DNA from: Pseudomonas denitrificans (nom. rej.)
GTDB taxonomy: Bacteria; Pseudomonadota; Gammaproteobacteria; Pseudomonadales; Pseudomonadaceae
Direction: 5' to 3'
Assembly (NCBI RefSeq): GCF_008807415.1
Contig: NZ_CP043626.1
Location: forward strand, 1,116,001-1,180,000
DNA: 64,000 nt
Position 1 is the first letter of the stretch. Each line of letters opens with the position of its first letter. The notes beneath the pieces were generated by a model, which was given only the letters and a program-made list of their open reading frames with translations, had not been told where the DNA came from and searched no databases. Position numbers and translations under genes: made by a program. Positions 44,283 to 54,063 of this stretch are shown here, in pieces.

Positions 44283-45143
44283 TCAGCCCTCCGCCAATTC
44301 CAGAAACGCACTGACCACCCGCAACCCCCGGCGCCGCTCCAGGCAGCCGATGGCGTGGCGGTTGAGCAACCCATCGCCACCCAGTGGAATTGCCTTCACC
44401 CGTGGGTCCGGGCTGACCTCCAGCGACGACACGATGCCGATCCCCAGCTCCGCTGCCACCGCTTCGGTCACGGCCTCGCGGCTGTCCAGTTCCAGCAGCA
44501 CGCGGGGCTCGACCGATGCCGCCGAGCAGGCCGCATCGAAGGTGCGCCGGGTGATTGAGTCAGGCTCGCGCAGCACCATGATCTGCCGGTCCAGCTCCCC
44601 CAGCGGTAGTTCGCCAGCATGCTCGCTCCAGGCGTGGCTGGCCGGCACCAGGGCGCAGATGCGCGACTCCACCAGCTCGCGCAGGAACAGTCCGGCGCGC
44701 GGCTCCACCTCGGTCAGCACGGCGATATCGACGTGCTCGTCCATCAGCGCGGCGAGGGTCTCCTGCGCATTGCCCAGGCGCAGGTTGACGGTGATGCCGG
44801 GGTAGCGCGCGCGCAGCCGGGCAAGCATCGGCATCACCAGGTGCGGGCCGTCGGCGGCCACTTCGATACGCCCGGTCACCAGCTCGCGGCTGGCGTCCAG
44901 CACGGCTTCGGCTTCCTCCTCCAGGGCAAACAGGGTGCGACTGATGGCCGACAGGCGTACGCCATCTTCTGTCAGCTCCACGCCGCGCGCGGTGCGGCGG
45001 AACAGATTGACCTGGTAGTGCTCCTCCAGCGCCTTCACGTGCCCGGTCACGGCCGGCTGGCTGATGAACAGGCGCTCGGCGGCGCGGGTGAAGCTGCGTT
45101 CGCGGGCGACGGCGTCGAAGGCGCGGAGCTGGAAGAGGTTCAT
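44283..45143 (-). CDS. LysR family transcriptional regulator of phnWX
   Basis: A 286-residue LysR protein. HTH at residues 3-60 (LFQLRAFDAVARERSFTRAAERLFISQPAVTGHVKALEE), effector domain afterwards. It is divergent from phnW with 149 bases between, containing a perfect 11-bp palindrome. Regulators in this position control 2-aminoethylphosphonate use in other Pseudomonas, as I recall. Co-inducer not determined. Confidence 0.88.
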   Translation of the reverse strand: MNLFQLRAFDAVARERSFTRAAERLFISQPAVTGHVKALEEHYQVNLFRRTARGVELTEDGVRLSAISRTLFALEEEAEAVLDASRELVTGRIEVAADGPHLVMPMLARLRARYPGITVNLRLGNAQETLAALMDEHVDIAVLTEVEPRAGLFLRELVESRICALVPASHAWSEHAGELPLGELDRQIMVLREPDSITRRTFDAACSAASVEPRVLLELDSREAVTEAVAAELGIGIVSSLEVSPDPRVKAIPLGGDGLLNRHAIGCLERRRGLRVVSAFLELAEG

Positions 45144-45161
45144 GAGGTATATGTCCGGCTT

Positions 45162-45172
45162 ATGCAGTGCAT
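45162..45172. promoter_or_regulatory. Candidate LysR site upstream of phnW
   Basis: ATGCAGTGCAT is a perfect 11-base dyad lying 18 bases upstream of the LysR start and 120 bases upstream of phnW, suitable for autoregulation and activation of phnW. Inferred from symmetry and position. Confidence 0.45.
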
Positions 45173-45292
45173 CGTGATAAACAATTTGAACGATATCTGC
45201 CCGGCCGGCAAGTTATGCCCAGGCCGCCGCGAACCCGCCCCGGCCCAACCGAATTCAGCCCTGACGACGTTCCCAAGAAAGAGGAATCGAGC

Positions 45293-46408
45293 ATGAGCAC
45301 TGCCGAGCGAGCCCCCATCCTGCTGACTCCCGGTCCGCTGACCACGTCCCCCCGCACCCGTCGCGCCATGATGGTCGACTGGGGCTCCTGGGACCGCGAC
45401 TTCAACGACCTGACCGCCGACGTCTGCAGGCGCCTGCTGGCGATCATCCACGGCGAGGCGACCCACACCTGCGTGCCCCTGCAGGGCAGCGGCACCTTCT
45501 CCGTCGAAGCCGCCATCGGCACCCTGGTACCGCGTGACGGCAAGGTGCTGGTGCTGATCAACGGCGCCTACGGCAAGCGTCTGGCGAAGATCTGCCAGGT
45601 GATCGGCCGCGAGTTCAGCACCTTCGAAACCGAAGAAGACGTGCCGACCACCGCCGCCGACGTGGACCGCCTGCTCAGCGCAGACCCGAGCGTCACCCAT
45701 GTGGCGCTGATCCACTGCGAAACCAGCACCGGCATCCTCAACCCGCTGGCCGAGATCGCCAGGGTCATCGAATCCCACGGCAAGCGCCTGATCATCGATG
45801 CCATGAGTTCCTTCGGCGCGCTGGACATCGACGCCCGCCACATCCCCTTCGATGCGCTGATCGCCGCTTCCGGCAAATGCCTGGAAGGCGTACCGGGCAT
45901 GGGCTTCGTCTTCGCCCGCAGCACCGCCCTGAACGCCAGCGCCGGCAATTGCCACTCGCTGTCCATGGACCTGCAGGACCAGCACGCCTACATGGCCAAG
46001 ACCGGCCAGTGGCGCTTCACCCCGCCGACCCACGTGGTGGCCGCGCTGCACGAAGCGCTGAGCCAGTACGAGGAAGAGGGCGGTCTCGCGGCCCGTCATC
46101 AGCGTTACGCAAACAATTGCCAGACTCTGCTGGCGGAGATGGCCGAACTGGGGTTCCGCAGCTTCCTGCCGGCCGAGATCCAGGCGCCGATCATCGTCAC
46201 CTTCCATGCCCCCAGTGACGCCCGCTACACCTTCACCGAGTTCTACAACCGGGTGCGCGAGAAGGGCTTCATCCTCTACCCGGGCAAGCTGACCCAGGTG
46301 GAAACCTTCCGCGTCGGTTGCATCGGCCAGGTCGACGCCAGCGGCATGCGCGCCGCCGTCGCGGCCATCGCCGAGACGCTGAAGGAAATGGAAGTCTTCG
46401 AAATCTGA
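45293..46408 (+). CDS. phnW: 2-aminoethylphosphonate:pyruvate transaminase
   Basis: A 371-residue PLP enzyme that converts 2-aminoethylphosphonate and pyruvate to phosphonoacetaldehyde and alanine. The start [19 protein letters not shown] is typical. The [10 protein letters not shown] stretch (about 165-174) carries the PLP-stacking Asp, and K195 in [12 protein letters not shown] is the Schiff-base lysine. AGAGGA precedes the ATG. It forms an operon with phnX 32 bases downstream and is divergent from a LysR regulator. Confidence 0.97.
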   Translation: MSTAERAPILLTPGPLTTSPRTRRAMMVDWGSWDRDFNDLTADVCRRLLAIIHGEATHTCVPLQGSGTFSVEAAIGTLVPRDGKVLVLINGAYGKRLAKICQVIGREFSTFETEEDVPTTAADVDRLLSADPSVTHVALIHCETSTGILNPLAEIARVIESHGKRLIIDAMSSFGALDIDARHIPFDALIAASGKCLEGVPGMGFVFARSTALNASAGNCHSLSMDLQDQHAYMAKTGQWRFTPPTHVVAALHEALSQYEEEGGLAARHQRYANNCQTLLAEMAELGFRSFLPAEIQAPIIVTFHAPSDARYTFTEFYNRVREKGFILYPGKLTQVETFRVGCIGQVDASGMRAAVAAIAETLKEMEVFEI

Positions 46409-46440
46409 CGCCCGCCCGAATTCCCACAGGATTGAACGCC

Positions 46441-47268
46441 ATGAATTACGCACAACCCAAGCAACTGCAAGCCGTCATCCTCGACTGGGCCGGCACCGTG
46501 GTCGACTTCGGCTCCTTCGCGCCGACCCAGATATTCGTCGAGGCCTTCGCCGAGTTCGGCGTCCAGGTCAGCCTGGAAGAAGCCCGTGGCCCGATGGGCA
46601 TGGGCAAGTGGGACCACATCCGCACCCTGTGCGACATCCCGGCCATCGCCGAACGTTACAAGGCCAAGTTCGGTCGCGTACCGAGCGACGATGACGTCAC
46701 CGCCATCTACGAGCGCTTCATGCCGTTGCAGATCGAGAAGATCGCCGAGCACTCGGCGCTGATTCCCGGCGCGCTGGATGCCATCGCCGCACTGCGCAAG
46801 CAAGGGCTGAAGATCGGCTCCTGCTCCGGCTACCCCGCGGTGGTGATGGAGAAGGTCGTCGCCCTGGCGAAGACCAACGGCTACGTCGCCGACCACGTGG
46901 TGGCCACCGATGAAGTGCCCAACGGCCGTCCGCACCCGGCCCAGGCACTGGCCAACGTGATTGCACTGGGCATCAACGACGTGGCGGCCTGCGTGAAGGT
47001 CGATGACACCTGGCCGGGCATCCTCGAAGGCCGCAGTGCCGGCATGTGGACCGTGGCGCTGACCTGCTCGGGCAACGCCCTGGGTCTGACCTATGAGCAG
47101 TACAAGGCGCTGCCGGCGGAGAAACTGGAGCAGGAACGTCGCCGCATCGGCCAGATGTTCGAAGGCTCGCGCCCGCACTACCTGATCGACACCATCGCCG
47201 AACTGCCGGCGGTGATTGCCGACATCAATGCGCGCCTGGCGCGGGGTGAGATGCCGCAGGGCAGCTGA
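46441..47268 (+). CDS. phnX: Phosphonoacetaldehyde hydrolase (phosphonatase)
   Basis: A 275-residue HAD-superfamily enzyme that splits phosphonoacetaldehyde into acetaldehyde and phosphate. D15 in [14 protein letters not shown] is the nucleophile, K56 in GMGKWDHIR forms the Schiff base with substrate, and the later [11 protein letters not shown] supplies the Mg-binding acids. It completes the two-step phosphonate pathway with PhnW. A terminator follows within 13 bases. Confidence 0.97.
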   Translation: MNYAQPKQLQAVILDWAGTVVDFGSFAPTQIFVEAFAEFGVQVSLEEARGPMGMGKWDHIRTLCDIPAIAERYKAKFGRVPSDDDVTAIYERFMPLQIEKIAEHSALIPGALDAIAALRKQGLKIGSCSGYPAVVMEKVVALAKTNGYVADHVVATDEVPNGRPHPAQALANVIALGINDVAACVKVDDTWPGILEGRSAGMWTVALTCSGNALGLTYEQYKALPAEKLEQERRRIGQMFEGSRPHYLIDTIAELPAVIADINARLARGEMPQGS

Positions 47269-47280
47269 CGCCTGGTGTTC

Positions 47281-47314
47281 ATGAAAAAGGCCCGCTTTGT
47301 GCGGGCCTTTTCAT
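47281..47314. terminator. Intrinsic terminator of phnWX
   Basis: Arms ATGAAAAAGGCCCGC and GCGGGCCTTTTCAT (one bulged A) with a TTTGT loop. The outer A/T pairs allow function on both strands. Confidence 0.88.
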
Positions 47315-47382
47315 GGGGGTAGTGCATACGGTCGCGGGCCATGCCCGCGATCAGCGCCGACAGGCGCGACTGTCAGCAGTAA

Positions 47383-47955
47383 TCAGTTCACAACGTTCCG
47401 CACAAACCGCGCCAGCACATCCCCATGGTTCTGGTAGGAAAACGGCTGGTTGCTCTTGAATACGTGGAAACCACCGGCGTCGACCTCCACCGTTTCCTCG
47501 GCAAGGACGATGGTCAGCCGGCCCTCGATGACATAGGCCATGTCGTACCAGCCTTCGGCATCGGGCTCGGCGTTGTAGCGGTCGCCGGGGGCGAGCGTCC
47601 AGTGCCAGAGCTCGGCCTGACGGGTGGCGGGGGTGCTGGCGAGGAGGGTGCCGCGGCTGTCGGCCTGTTGGCCGCCCCAGGCGACGGCGTCGACGCGGGA
47701 CAGGCCGCCGGTGGATGGCGGGCGAACCAGGTCGGCGAAGGTGACTGTCAAAGCGGCGGCGATGCGGTCGAGGGTGGCGAGGCTGACGTTGGTGTCGCCG
47801 CTCTCGATGCCGACCAGCATCCGCCGGCTGACGCCCGATGCCTTGGCCAGCGCGTCCTGGCTGAAGCCGGCATTGCGGCGGTGCGTCTTCACGTTATCGG
47901 CGACGTGCACCAGCACGCTGGGACGTTCGGAAGGAGTGGGCAGTATATTGCTCAT
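47383..47955 (-). CDS. XRE-family regulator with C-terminal cupin
   Basis: A 190-residue regulator. The HTH (about 17-72) contains NAGFSQDALAKASGVSRRMLVGIESG, and the cupin domain (about 105-185) has APGDRYNAEPDAEGWYDMAYVIEG. Such proteins sense a small ligand and often control neighbouring transport or amine-metabolism genes. It is divergent from the EamA exporter, 82 bases apart, with direct repeats between. Longer starts (47973 and beyond) exist, but the ATG at 47955 fits the family length. Confidence 0.85.
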   Translation of the reverse strand: MSNILPTPSERPSVLVHVADNVKTHRRNAGFSQDALAKASGVSRRMLVGIESGDTNVSLATLDRIAAALTVTFADLVRPPSTGGLSRVDAVAWGGQQADSRGTLLASTPATRQAELWHWTLAPGDRYNAEPDAEGWYDMAYVIEGRLTIVLAEETVEVDAGGFHVFKSNQPFSYQNHGDVLARFVRNVVN

Positions 47956-47965
47956 TCTGGCCTTT

Positions 47966-47985
47966 TTGCGCATTATGTTGCGCAT
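47966..47985. promoter_or_regulatory. Direct repeats, candidate XRE operator
   Basis: Two exact TTGCGCAT units separated by TATG (12-base period, about one helical turn) lie between the divergent regulator and exporter starts. This spacing would put two protein copies on the same DNA face. Inferred. Confidence 0.5.
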
Positions 47986-48037
47986 AACAGTCAACCAAGA
48001 AATCCCAACCGTTGCAACGCCTGTTCAGGTCCGCATC

Positions 48038-48912
48038 ATGCCTCGCTCTCGCTTTATTTCCACTGCCTTTCCCATTCTCATCCTGATCGTGTCCATGGCC
48101 TCGATCCAGACCGGCGCATCGGTCGCCAAGAGCCTGTTCCCGGTGCTCGGCGCCGAAGGCGTGACCTCCATGCGCCTGATCTTCGCGGCCATCCTCCTGC
48201 TGGCGATCCTCCGCCCGTGGCGCACCTCGCTGCGCGGCAAGCCGCTCAAGCCGCTGTTCATCTACGGCGTGACGCTGGGCCTGATGAACCTGACCTTCTA
48301 CATGGCGCTGCAGACCATTCCGCTGGGCGTTGCCGTGGCGCTGGAGTTCACCGGGCCGCTGGCAGTCGCGCTGTTCTATTCGCGCAAGCCGATCGACTTC
48401 CTGTGGATCGCCATCGCCGTGGTCGGCCTCGGCCTGCTTCTGCCGATCGCCGACTTCGGCCACGGCATCGACCCCAAGGGCGCCGCGCTGGCGCTGGGGC
48501 GGGCGTCTGCTGGGGGCTCTACATCATCTTCGGCCAGCGCGCCGGTAACGACCTGGGCGCGCAGGGGGCGGCGCTGGGCATCAGCATCGCGGCGATCTGC
48601 GTGGCGCCCATCGGCCTTGCGCACAGCGGCATGGCGCTGTTCGACATCAGCCTGTTCCCGGCGTTGCTGGGCGTGGCGATCCTCTCCAGCGCCTTGCCCT
48701 ACACCTTGGAAATGGTGGCGCTGACTCGCCTGCCGGCGCGGACTTTCGGTACCCTGATGAGTATCGAGCCGGCCTTCGGCGCGCTGTCCGGCCTGGTGTT
48801 CCTGGGCGAGCAGCTGACTTCGCATCAGTGGATCGCCATCGGCGCGATCATCGTCGCCTCGGTGGGCACGACGCTGAGCAGCCGGCCGAAGCCGGCGCTG
48901 GTTACCGACTGA
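48038..48912 (+). pseudogene. EamA/RhtA-type exporter, frameshifted
   Basis: Two frames together give an about 291-residue DMT exporter. The first (from the ATG at 48038) reads TAFPILILIVSMASIQTGAS through FGHGIDPKGAALALG, then goes out of frame. The second frame continues AGVCWGLYIIFGQRAGNDLG and runs to the stop at 48912. Adding one G to the GGGG at about 48496-48499 joins them. The family exports threonine/homoserine-like amino acids. Divergent from the cupin regulator, its likely controller. Probably intact in the organism. Confidence 0.85.
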
Positions 48913-48931
48913 TCCTCCCTGCGCTACGAAG

Positions 48932-48954
48932 AAGCCGCCCTTGGGCGGCTTTTT
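48932..48954 (+). terminator. Intrinsic terminator of the EamA gene
   Basis: Perfect nine-bp arms AAGCCGCCC and GGGCGGCTT with a two-base loop, then TTTGCTTTT, 19 bases after the stop. Confidence 0.85.
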
Positions 48955-48960
48955 GCTTTT

Positions 48961-49041
48961 GTAGGATGGGTGGAGCGCAGCGATACCCATGCTGTCCGTG
49001 CACGGGACTGATGGGTATCGCTGCGCTCCACGCCATCCTAC
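48961..49041. repeat. Family B repeat, complete palindrome
   Basis: Arms GTAGGATGGGTGGAGCGC...ATACCCAT and ATGGGTAT...GCGCTCCACGCCATCCTAC, about 30 bases each, around a roughly 20-base loop. It sits between two convergent transcription terminators. The same arms occur 634 bases apart at 28199 and 28866. Confidence 0.88.
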
Positions 49042-49068
49042 GCAGTGTTTTTCCTGCACGACTCCCAA

Positions 49069-49093
49069 ATAAAAAAGCCGCCCTCGGGCGGCT
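49069..49093 (-). terminator. Intrinsic terminator of the MATE gene
   Basis: Perfect eight-bp arms (AGCCGCCC / GGGCGGCT, loop TC) followed in the minus sense by TTTTT. It lies 18 bases beyond the MATE stop. Confidence 0.85.
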
Positions 49094-49110
49094 GTCTGCG
49101 TTGTGGGCGA

Positions 49111-50514
49111 TCAGCCCGCCGTGCGCATCTCGTTCAGCACGATCTGCCGCCTGGCGCTGCGCGACAGGCGGATGCACAGCATTACCGCGGCGCAGGTCAG
49201 ACCGACGATCAGGCCCTCCCACAGGCCGCGCGGGCCGGTGGGCTCCTGCAGCCAGTGGGCGAGGCCGAGGCTGTAGCCCACCGGCAGGCCGATGCCCCAG
49301 TAGGCGAACAGGGTCATGATCATGGTCGCGCGGGTGTCCTGGTAGCCGCGCAGGGCGCCGGCGGCGGTGACCTGTACGGCGTCGGAGAACTGGAACAGCG
49401 CCGAGAACACCAGCAGCGTGGCGGCCAGCGCCAGCACGTCCGGGTCCTGCGTGTAGAGCCCGGCGATATGCTCACGCATCAGCAGCATGCCGCTGGCGGA
49501 AATGCAGGCGTACGCCAGCGCCGCGCCCATGCCCACGCCGGCAGCGAAACGAGCATCGCGCGGCGCACCGGCACCGAGCGACTGCCCCACGCGGACGGTC
49601 ACGGCCATGGCCAGCGAGTAGGGGATCATGAACACCAGTGCGCTGAAGTTCAGCGCCACCTGGTGGCCCGCCACCACTTTCTCGCCGAGTTCGCCGATCA
49701 GCAGGGCGATCACCGAGAAGATGCTGGACTCGGCGAACACCGCGATGCCGATGGGCAGGCCGACCCCTACGAGGCTGCCGATCACCTGCGGCTTCGGCAG
49801 CTCCCAGTGACTGAACAGCTGGCTCGGCTTGTAGACCTTCGCCCAGTTCACCCAGACCAGCATGCCCAGCAGCATGAACCACATCACCGAGCCGGTGGCC
49901 CAGCCGCAGCCGGGGCCGCCCAGCGCCGGGAAACCGAGGTGGCCGTAGATCAGCACATAGTTGATCGGGATGTTCAGCATCAGTCCGCAGATGCCCAGCA
50001 CCATGCTTGGCCGGGTGCGCCCCAGGCCATCGCTGAAGCAGCGCAGCACATGATACAGCGCCACCGCCGGCAGGCCGCAGGCGATGCCGCGCAGGTAGAA
50101 GCAGCTCGGCTCGATCAGCGCTTCCTCGACCTTCATCGCCCGCAGCACCGGCTCGGAGAGCAGCCACAGCGTCGCCCCCGCCAGCGGGCCGACCAGCAGT
50201 GCCAGCCACAGCGCCTGGCGCACCAGCGGGCCGGTGCCGGCCTGGTCGCCGGCGCCGTAGCGCTGGGCCACCTTGGCGGTGGTGGCGAGCAGGGTGCCGG
50301 TCATCAGCAGGAAGATCGGAATCCAGATCGAGTTGCCCAGTGCCACCGCGGCCAGATCGCGCGGGCCCACGCTGCCGGCCATCACCGCATCGACGAAGCC
50401 CATGGCGGTGGTTGCCAGCTGGGCGATCATGATGGGCGCTGCGAGGGTCAGCAGTTCCTTGAGTTCGGTGGCGGTGCGCCGTCCGCGGGAGACGGGCTGG
50501 GTGAGGCTGGTCAC
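49111..50514 (-). CDS. norM: MATE family multidrug efflux pump (NorM-like)
   Basis: A 467-residue transporter with 12 predicted membrane segments in two MATE repeats. [26 protein letters not shown] (about 23-48) is the NorM-type first helix pair with the conserved Asp, and [21 protein letters not shown] lies in the second half. It expels cationic drugs with H+ or Na+. It stands alone, with its own terminator, divergent from pdxB. The exact ortholog (PmpM in P. aeruginosa) is likely. Confidence 0.9.
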   Translation of the reverse strand: MTSLTQPVSRGRRTATELKELLTLAAPIMIAQLATTAMGFVDAVMAGSVGPRDLAAVALGNSIWIPIFLLMTGTLLATTAKVAQRYGAGDQAGTGPLVRQALWLALLVGPLAGATLWLLSEPVLRAMKVEEALIEPSCFYLRGIACGLPAVALYHVLRCFSDGLGRTRPSMVLGICGLMLNIPINYVLIYGHLGFPALGGPGCGWATGSVMWFMLLGMLVWVNWAKVYKPSQLFSHWELPKPQVIGSLVGVGLPIGIAVFAESSIFSVIALLIGELGEKVVAGHQVALNFSALVFMIPYSLAMAVTVRVGQSLGAGAPRDARFAAGVGMGAALAYACISASGMLLMREHIAGLYTQDPDVLALAATLLVFSALFQFSDAVQVTAAGALRGYQDTRATMIMTLFAYWGIGLPVGYSLGLAHWLQEPTGPRGLWEGLIVGLTCAAVMLCIRLSRSARRQIVLNEMRTAG

Positions 50515-50657
50515 GGCTTTCCTTGGCAGAAGAAATGAACGGGAAGCCGGCCAGTTTAAGGGCTGTCCGCCCGGGCAGCAAAGCCTGGCGTGTGTGGCGC
50601 GGGACCGCGCGCAACGGCGCTGGTAAAGTAGCCGGTGACGATTTCTGGAGTCAGTCC

Positions 50658-51806
50658 ATGCGTATCCTTGCCGATGAAAATATTCCCCTGGTCGAAGCCT
50701 TCTTCGGCGCCCATGGCGACATCCGTCGCCTGCCCGGACGCGGGATCGACCGCGCCGCCCTGGGTGATGCCGAAGTATTACTGGTGCGCTCGGTGACGGA
50801 CGTCAGCCGTGAGCTGCTTCAGGGCAGCCAGGTGAAGTTCGTCGGCACCTGCACCATCGGCACCGATCACCTGGACCTGGACTACTTCGCCGAGGCCGGC
50901 ATCGCCTGGTCCAGCGCGCCGGGTTGCAACGCCCGCGGTGTGGTGGACTGGGTGCTGGGCAGCCTGCTGGCGCTGGCCGACGTACACGGCGCCAAGCTCT
51001 CCGAACGCCGCTATGGCGTGATCGGTGCCGGGCAGGTGGGTGGTCGCCTGGTGGATGTGCTGCGCGGATTGGGCTGGGACGTGCGCGTCTGCGACCCGCC
51101 GCGCGCCGCTGCCGAAGGGGGTGATTTCCGCAGCCTGGAAGAAGTGCTGCGCGAGTGCGACGTGATCAGCCTGCACACACCGTTGACCCGCGACGGCGAC
51201 AACCCGACGCGCCACCTGATCGACGCGCAGCGCCTCAAGGCGCTGCGCCCCGGCACCTGGCTGATCAATGCCAGCCGAGGCGGGGTGGTCGACAACACGG
51301 CGCTGCGCATCCACCTGGAGTCCGGCGCGGATATCGACGTGGCGCTGGACGTCTGGGAAGGCGAGCCGGAAGTGAACGTGCAACTGGCCCATCACTGCCG
51401 TATCGCCACCCCGCACATCGCCGGCTACAGCCTGGATGGCAAGTTGCGCGGCACGGCGCAGATCTACGAGGCGTTCTGCGCCTGGCAGCGTTGCGAGCCG
51501 GCCGTCGATCTCGACGACCTGCTGCCGGCGCAATGGCTGGCCGAACTGAGTCTGAAAGAGGAATGCGATCCGGACTGGGCGCTGGCGATGCTCTGCCGCG
51601 CGGTGTACGACCCGCGCAGCGATGACGCCAATTTCCGTCGCAGTCTGATCGGAGACACCCAGACCCGGCGGGCGGCTTTCGACGCGCTGCGCAAGCACTA
51701 CCCGCCGCGCCGGGAAATCACCGGGCTGTGGGTAGACATCCAGGGCGATTCGCCGCGCCTGGAAAGCCTGCTGACCGCGCTGGGGGCCAACCGGGTCGGG
51801 GAGTAG
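50658..51806 (+). CDS. pdxB: Erythronate-4-phosphate dehydrogenase
   Basis: A 382-residue D-2-hydroxyacid dehydrogenase of pyridoxal-phosphate synthesis, oxidising 4-phospho-D-erythronate with NAD. The start [17 protein letters not shown] is diagnostic. The Rossmann motif [12 protein letters not shown] is at about 119-130, catalytic Arg in NASRGGVVD (about 205), Glu in WEGEPE and His in [12 protein letters not shown]. The PdxB-specific C-terminal dimerisation domain is present. Housekeeping gene. Confidence 0.97.
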   Translation: MRILADENIPLVEAFFGAHGDIRRLPGRGIDRAALGDAEVLLVRSVTDVSRELLQGSQVKFVGTCTIGTDHLDLDYFAEAGIAWSSAPGCNARGVVDWVLGSLLALADVHGAKLSERRYGVIGAGQVGGRLVDVLRGLGWDVRVCDPPRAAAEGGDFRSLEEVLRECDVISLHTPLTRDGDNPTRHLIDAQRLKALRPGTWLINASRGGVVDNTALRIHLESGADIDVALDVWEGEPEVNVQLAHHCRIATPHIAGYSLDGKLRGTAQIYEAFCAWQRCEPAVDLDDLLPAQWLAELSLKEECDPDWALAMLCRAVYDPRSDDANFRRSLIGDTQTRRAAFDALRKHYPPRREITGLWVDIQGDSPRLESLLTALGANRVGE

Positions 51807-51827
51807 GGCGGACGTGCTGTCGCGCTG

Positions 51828-52010
51828 TTATTCCGCTTGGCGGTGTGGCGGCTCGCAGGTCTTGTCCAGTTCCTGGCAGGCGCGCTGGATCATGTCTTCG
51901 GTAATCGGCACTTCACGGCCCTGGGCATCGATGATCGAGCCGCCGACCGGCTGTTGCGGCTGGCGCGGAGTGGGGCGGGGGGCGGATTCACGGTGGGTTT
52001 GCAGGCTCAT
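51828..52010 (-). CDS. Small conserved protein, unknown
   Basis: A 60-residue soluble protein: a Pro/Arg/Gln-rich N-terminus followed by GGSIIDAQGREVPITEDMIQ and RACQELDKTCE with two Cys. Convergent with pdxB. The ATG at 52010 is preferred to the TTG two codons earlier. Coding likelihood is supported by regular codon use and my recollection of similar Pseudomonas small proteins beginning MSLQTHRES; not certain. Confidence 0.6.
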   Translation of the reverse strand: MSLQTHRESAPRPTPRQPQQPVGGSIIDAQGREVPITEDMIQRACQELDKTCEPPHRQAE

Positions 52011-52257
52011 GGCCAATCTCCTCTACATCAGTGCATTGCAGTCTAGGCAGATCAGATGAAACCCCGGTGACAGAGGCGGCCAAGGGCAGCGCCTGAAAAT
52101 CGTCACCGAAGACAGACGACCCGATCGCTCGCAGATTGCGTGCCAATCGCGAGGTCCCCGGTCGTTTGCTTGTCGTTATAGTCAGTGGAGTTGCCGCTTC
52201 CCTGGTCCGACCCGGCGTTGCGCCGGTGGTTCGAAGAAGTTTCCCTCGAGGTTGAGT

Positions 52258-53397
52258 ATGGACAGGATTCGCATAGGGCTGATCATCAATCCGCTGGCCG
52301 GTATCGGCGGCCCGACCGCGCTCAAGGGCAGCGATGGCGTGGCCTCGCTGGCCCTGGCCCGCGGCGCCGAACCACGGGCGGCGGAGCGCACGCGGGTTGC
52401 CCTGGAGCACCTGCTGCCGGTGCGCGAGCGCCTGGAGTTCCTCACCTTTCCCGGCCCGATGGGCGCCGACCTGCTGGCGGACATGGGCTTCGCCCATCGC
52501 CTGGTTGGGGCGCTGGAGAAAGAGCAGAGCAGCGCGGCGGATACCCGTCACGCCGTGCAGGCGCTGCAGGAGGCCGGCGTGGCGCTGATTCTCTTTGCCG
52601 GTGGCGACGGCACCGCGCGGGATGTGGCCGAGGTGGCCCGCGAAGGCCAGCCGGTGCTGGGCATTCCCGCCGGGGTGAAGATCCATTCCGGGGTCTACAC
52701 CATCAGCCCGCGCGCGGCCGGGGAGCTGGCGCGGCGGCTGGTGGATGGCGGGCTGGTGCGCCTGACCCAGGGTGAAGTGCGCGATCTCGACGAAGCCGCG
52801 CTGCGTGAGGGACGCGTCGCCGCGCGCTGGTACGCCGAACTGACGGTGCCCGAGGAAGGCCACTTCATGCAGCACGTGAAGCAGGCCGGCATGGAGACCG
52901 AGGAGCTGGTGCTTGCCGATCTCGCCGCCTGGCTGGAGGACAGCTGGGAGGACGATGTGCGTTACGTCTTCGGCCCCGGCTCGACGCTGCACGGGCTGGC
53001 TGCCGACCTGCACCTGGACACCACCCTGCTGGGCGTGGATGTGATCGAGAACGGCGAAGTGATCGCCCGCGACGTCACCGAGGCGCAGCTGTTCGAGCTG
53101 GTGGACGGGCACCCGGCCTTCCTGCTGGTGACTGCCATCGGTGGTCAGGGCCACATTCTTGGGCGCGGTAACCAGCAGATCAGCCCGCGCGTGCTGCGCG
53201 CCATCGGCATCGAGCGACTGCGGGTGATCGCCACCAAGCGCAAGCTCGGCACCCTCGAGGGCCGGCCGCTGCTGGTGGACAGTGGTGACGCCGGGCTGGA
53301 CGCGAGCTTCCCGGCGGCGGTGCGGGTGTGGGCGGGCTACAAGGAAGAGCTGCTCTATCCGCTGGGCTGGGGCAGCGAAGACGAGCTGCCTGCGTAG
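52258..53397 (+). CDS. ATP-NAD kinase family protein (AcoX-like)
   Basis: A 379-residue protein of the COG3199 ATP-NAD kinase-like family. RIGLIINPLAGIGG (about 3-16) and FAGGDGTARDVAEVA (about 119-133) are the diacylglycerol/NAD kinase-fold motifs, followed by IPAGVKIHSGVY with the ligand-binding loop. Substrate unknown; it may phosphorylate NAD or a related compound. A GAGG site lies six bases before the ATG. Its UAG stop is the first part of family A repeat copy 4. Confidence 0.82.
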   Translation: MDRIRIGLIINPLAGIGGPTALKGSDGVASLALARGAEPRAAERTRVALEHLLPVRERLEFLTFPGPMGADLLADMGFAHRLVGALEKEQSSAADTRHAVQALQEAGVALILFAGGDGTARDVAEVAREGQPVLGIPAGVKIHSGVYTISPRAAGELARRLVDGGLVRLTQGEVRDLDEAALREGRVAARWYAELTVPEEGHFMQHVKQAGMETEELVLADLAAWLEDSWEDDVRYVFGPGSTLHGLAADLHLDTTLLGVDVIENGEVIARDVTEAQLFELVDGHPAFLLVTAIGGQGHILGRGNQQISPRVLRAIGIERLRVIATKRKLGTLEGRPLLVDSGDAGLDASFPAAVRVWAGYKEELLYPLGWGSEDELPA

Positions 53398-53464
53398 GGC
53401 GAATAACGTCTGAGGCGTTATCCGCCGTGCTGGCGGATAACCCGTTCCGGGTTATGCGCCCTAC
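53394..53464. repeat. Family A palindromic repeat, copy 4
   Basis: Opens GTAGGGCGAATAACG, has inner TTATCCGCC...GGCGGATAAC, and closes GTTATGCGCCCTAC. The TAG in its first bases is the stop codon of the ATP-NAD kinase gene, so the repeat overlaps the coding end. Confidence 0.85.
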
Positions 53465-53612
53465 GGGTGTGGTGGTGCTGGCATCCATCCAAGGCCGCAC
53501 GCGGTGAGATCGGAGCCGCGAAGCTGAACAACCACTCCTCGGTACGGTGGTGCAGGTAACCGAGCCTGATCTAGACTCCTTCGCTCCGCGAAACCGGAAG
53601 AGGGGGCAGGGC

Positions 53613-54014
53613 ATGCATTCGGGCGGTTGTCTGTGCGGCGCGGTGCGCTACGAGATCAGCGGCGAGCTGGCGCCAATCCAGGTCTGCCATTGCGGCCAGT
53701 GTCGCAAGGCACAGGGTGGGCCGTTCGCCACCAATGTCCCGGTGCAGCGCACGGCGTTCCGTCTGCTCAGCGGTGAGTCGGAGCTGGCCGAGTACCGCGC
53801 CACGCCGGAAAAGAAACGCGTGTTCTGCCGCACCTGCGGCTCGCCCATCTACAGCGCTCGCGATGCGCTGCCGGACACTTTGCGGGTGCGGGCGGGAACC
53901 CTGGACGAGCCCGTGCGGACAAAGCTCGAAGCACATTACTACGTCGACTCCCGCGCCAGTTGGTGGCCGCTGGAGGACAATCTGCCCCATCACGGGGGCG
54001 CCAGGTCGGAATGA
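53613..54014 (+). CDS. GFA (glutathione-dependent formaldehyde-activating) family protein
   Basis: A 133-residue zinc protein. Zinc ligands are visible as CLC (C6, C8), CHCGQC (C25, C27, C30) and CRTCG (about C72, C75), the GFA fold pattern. Members named after S-(hydroxymethyl)glutathione synthase are mostly of unproven function. The ATG at 53613 is chosen because the family begins HSGGCLCGAVRYE. The next gene begins 49 bases later. Confidence 0.85.
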   Translation: MHSGGCLCGAVRYEISGELAPIQVCHCGQCRKAQGGPFATNVPVQRTAFRLLSGESELAEYRATPEKKRVFCRTCGSPIYSARDALPDTLRVRAGTLDEPVRTKLEAHYYVDSRASWWPLEDNLPHHGGARSE

Positions 54015-54063
54015 AGGAGCTGGCACCGCCAGCAGCAGTCAGGGAGCAATAAGGTCAGTGGCA

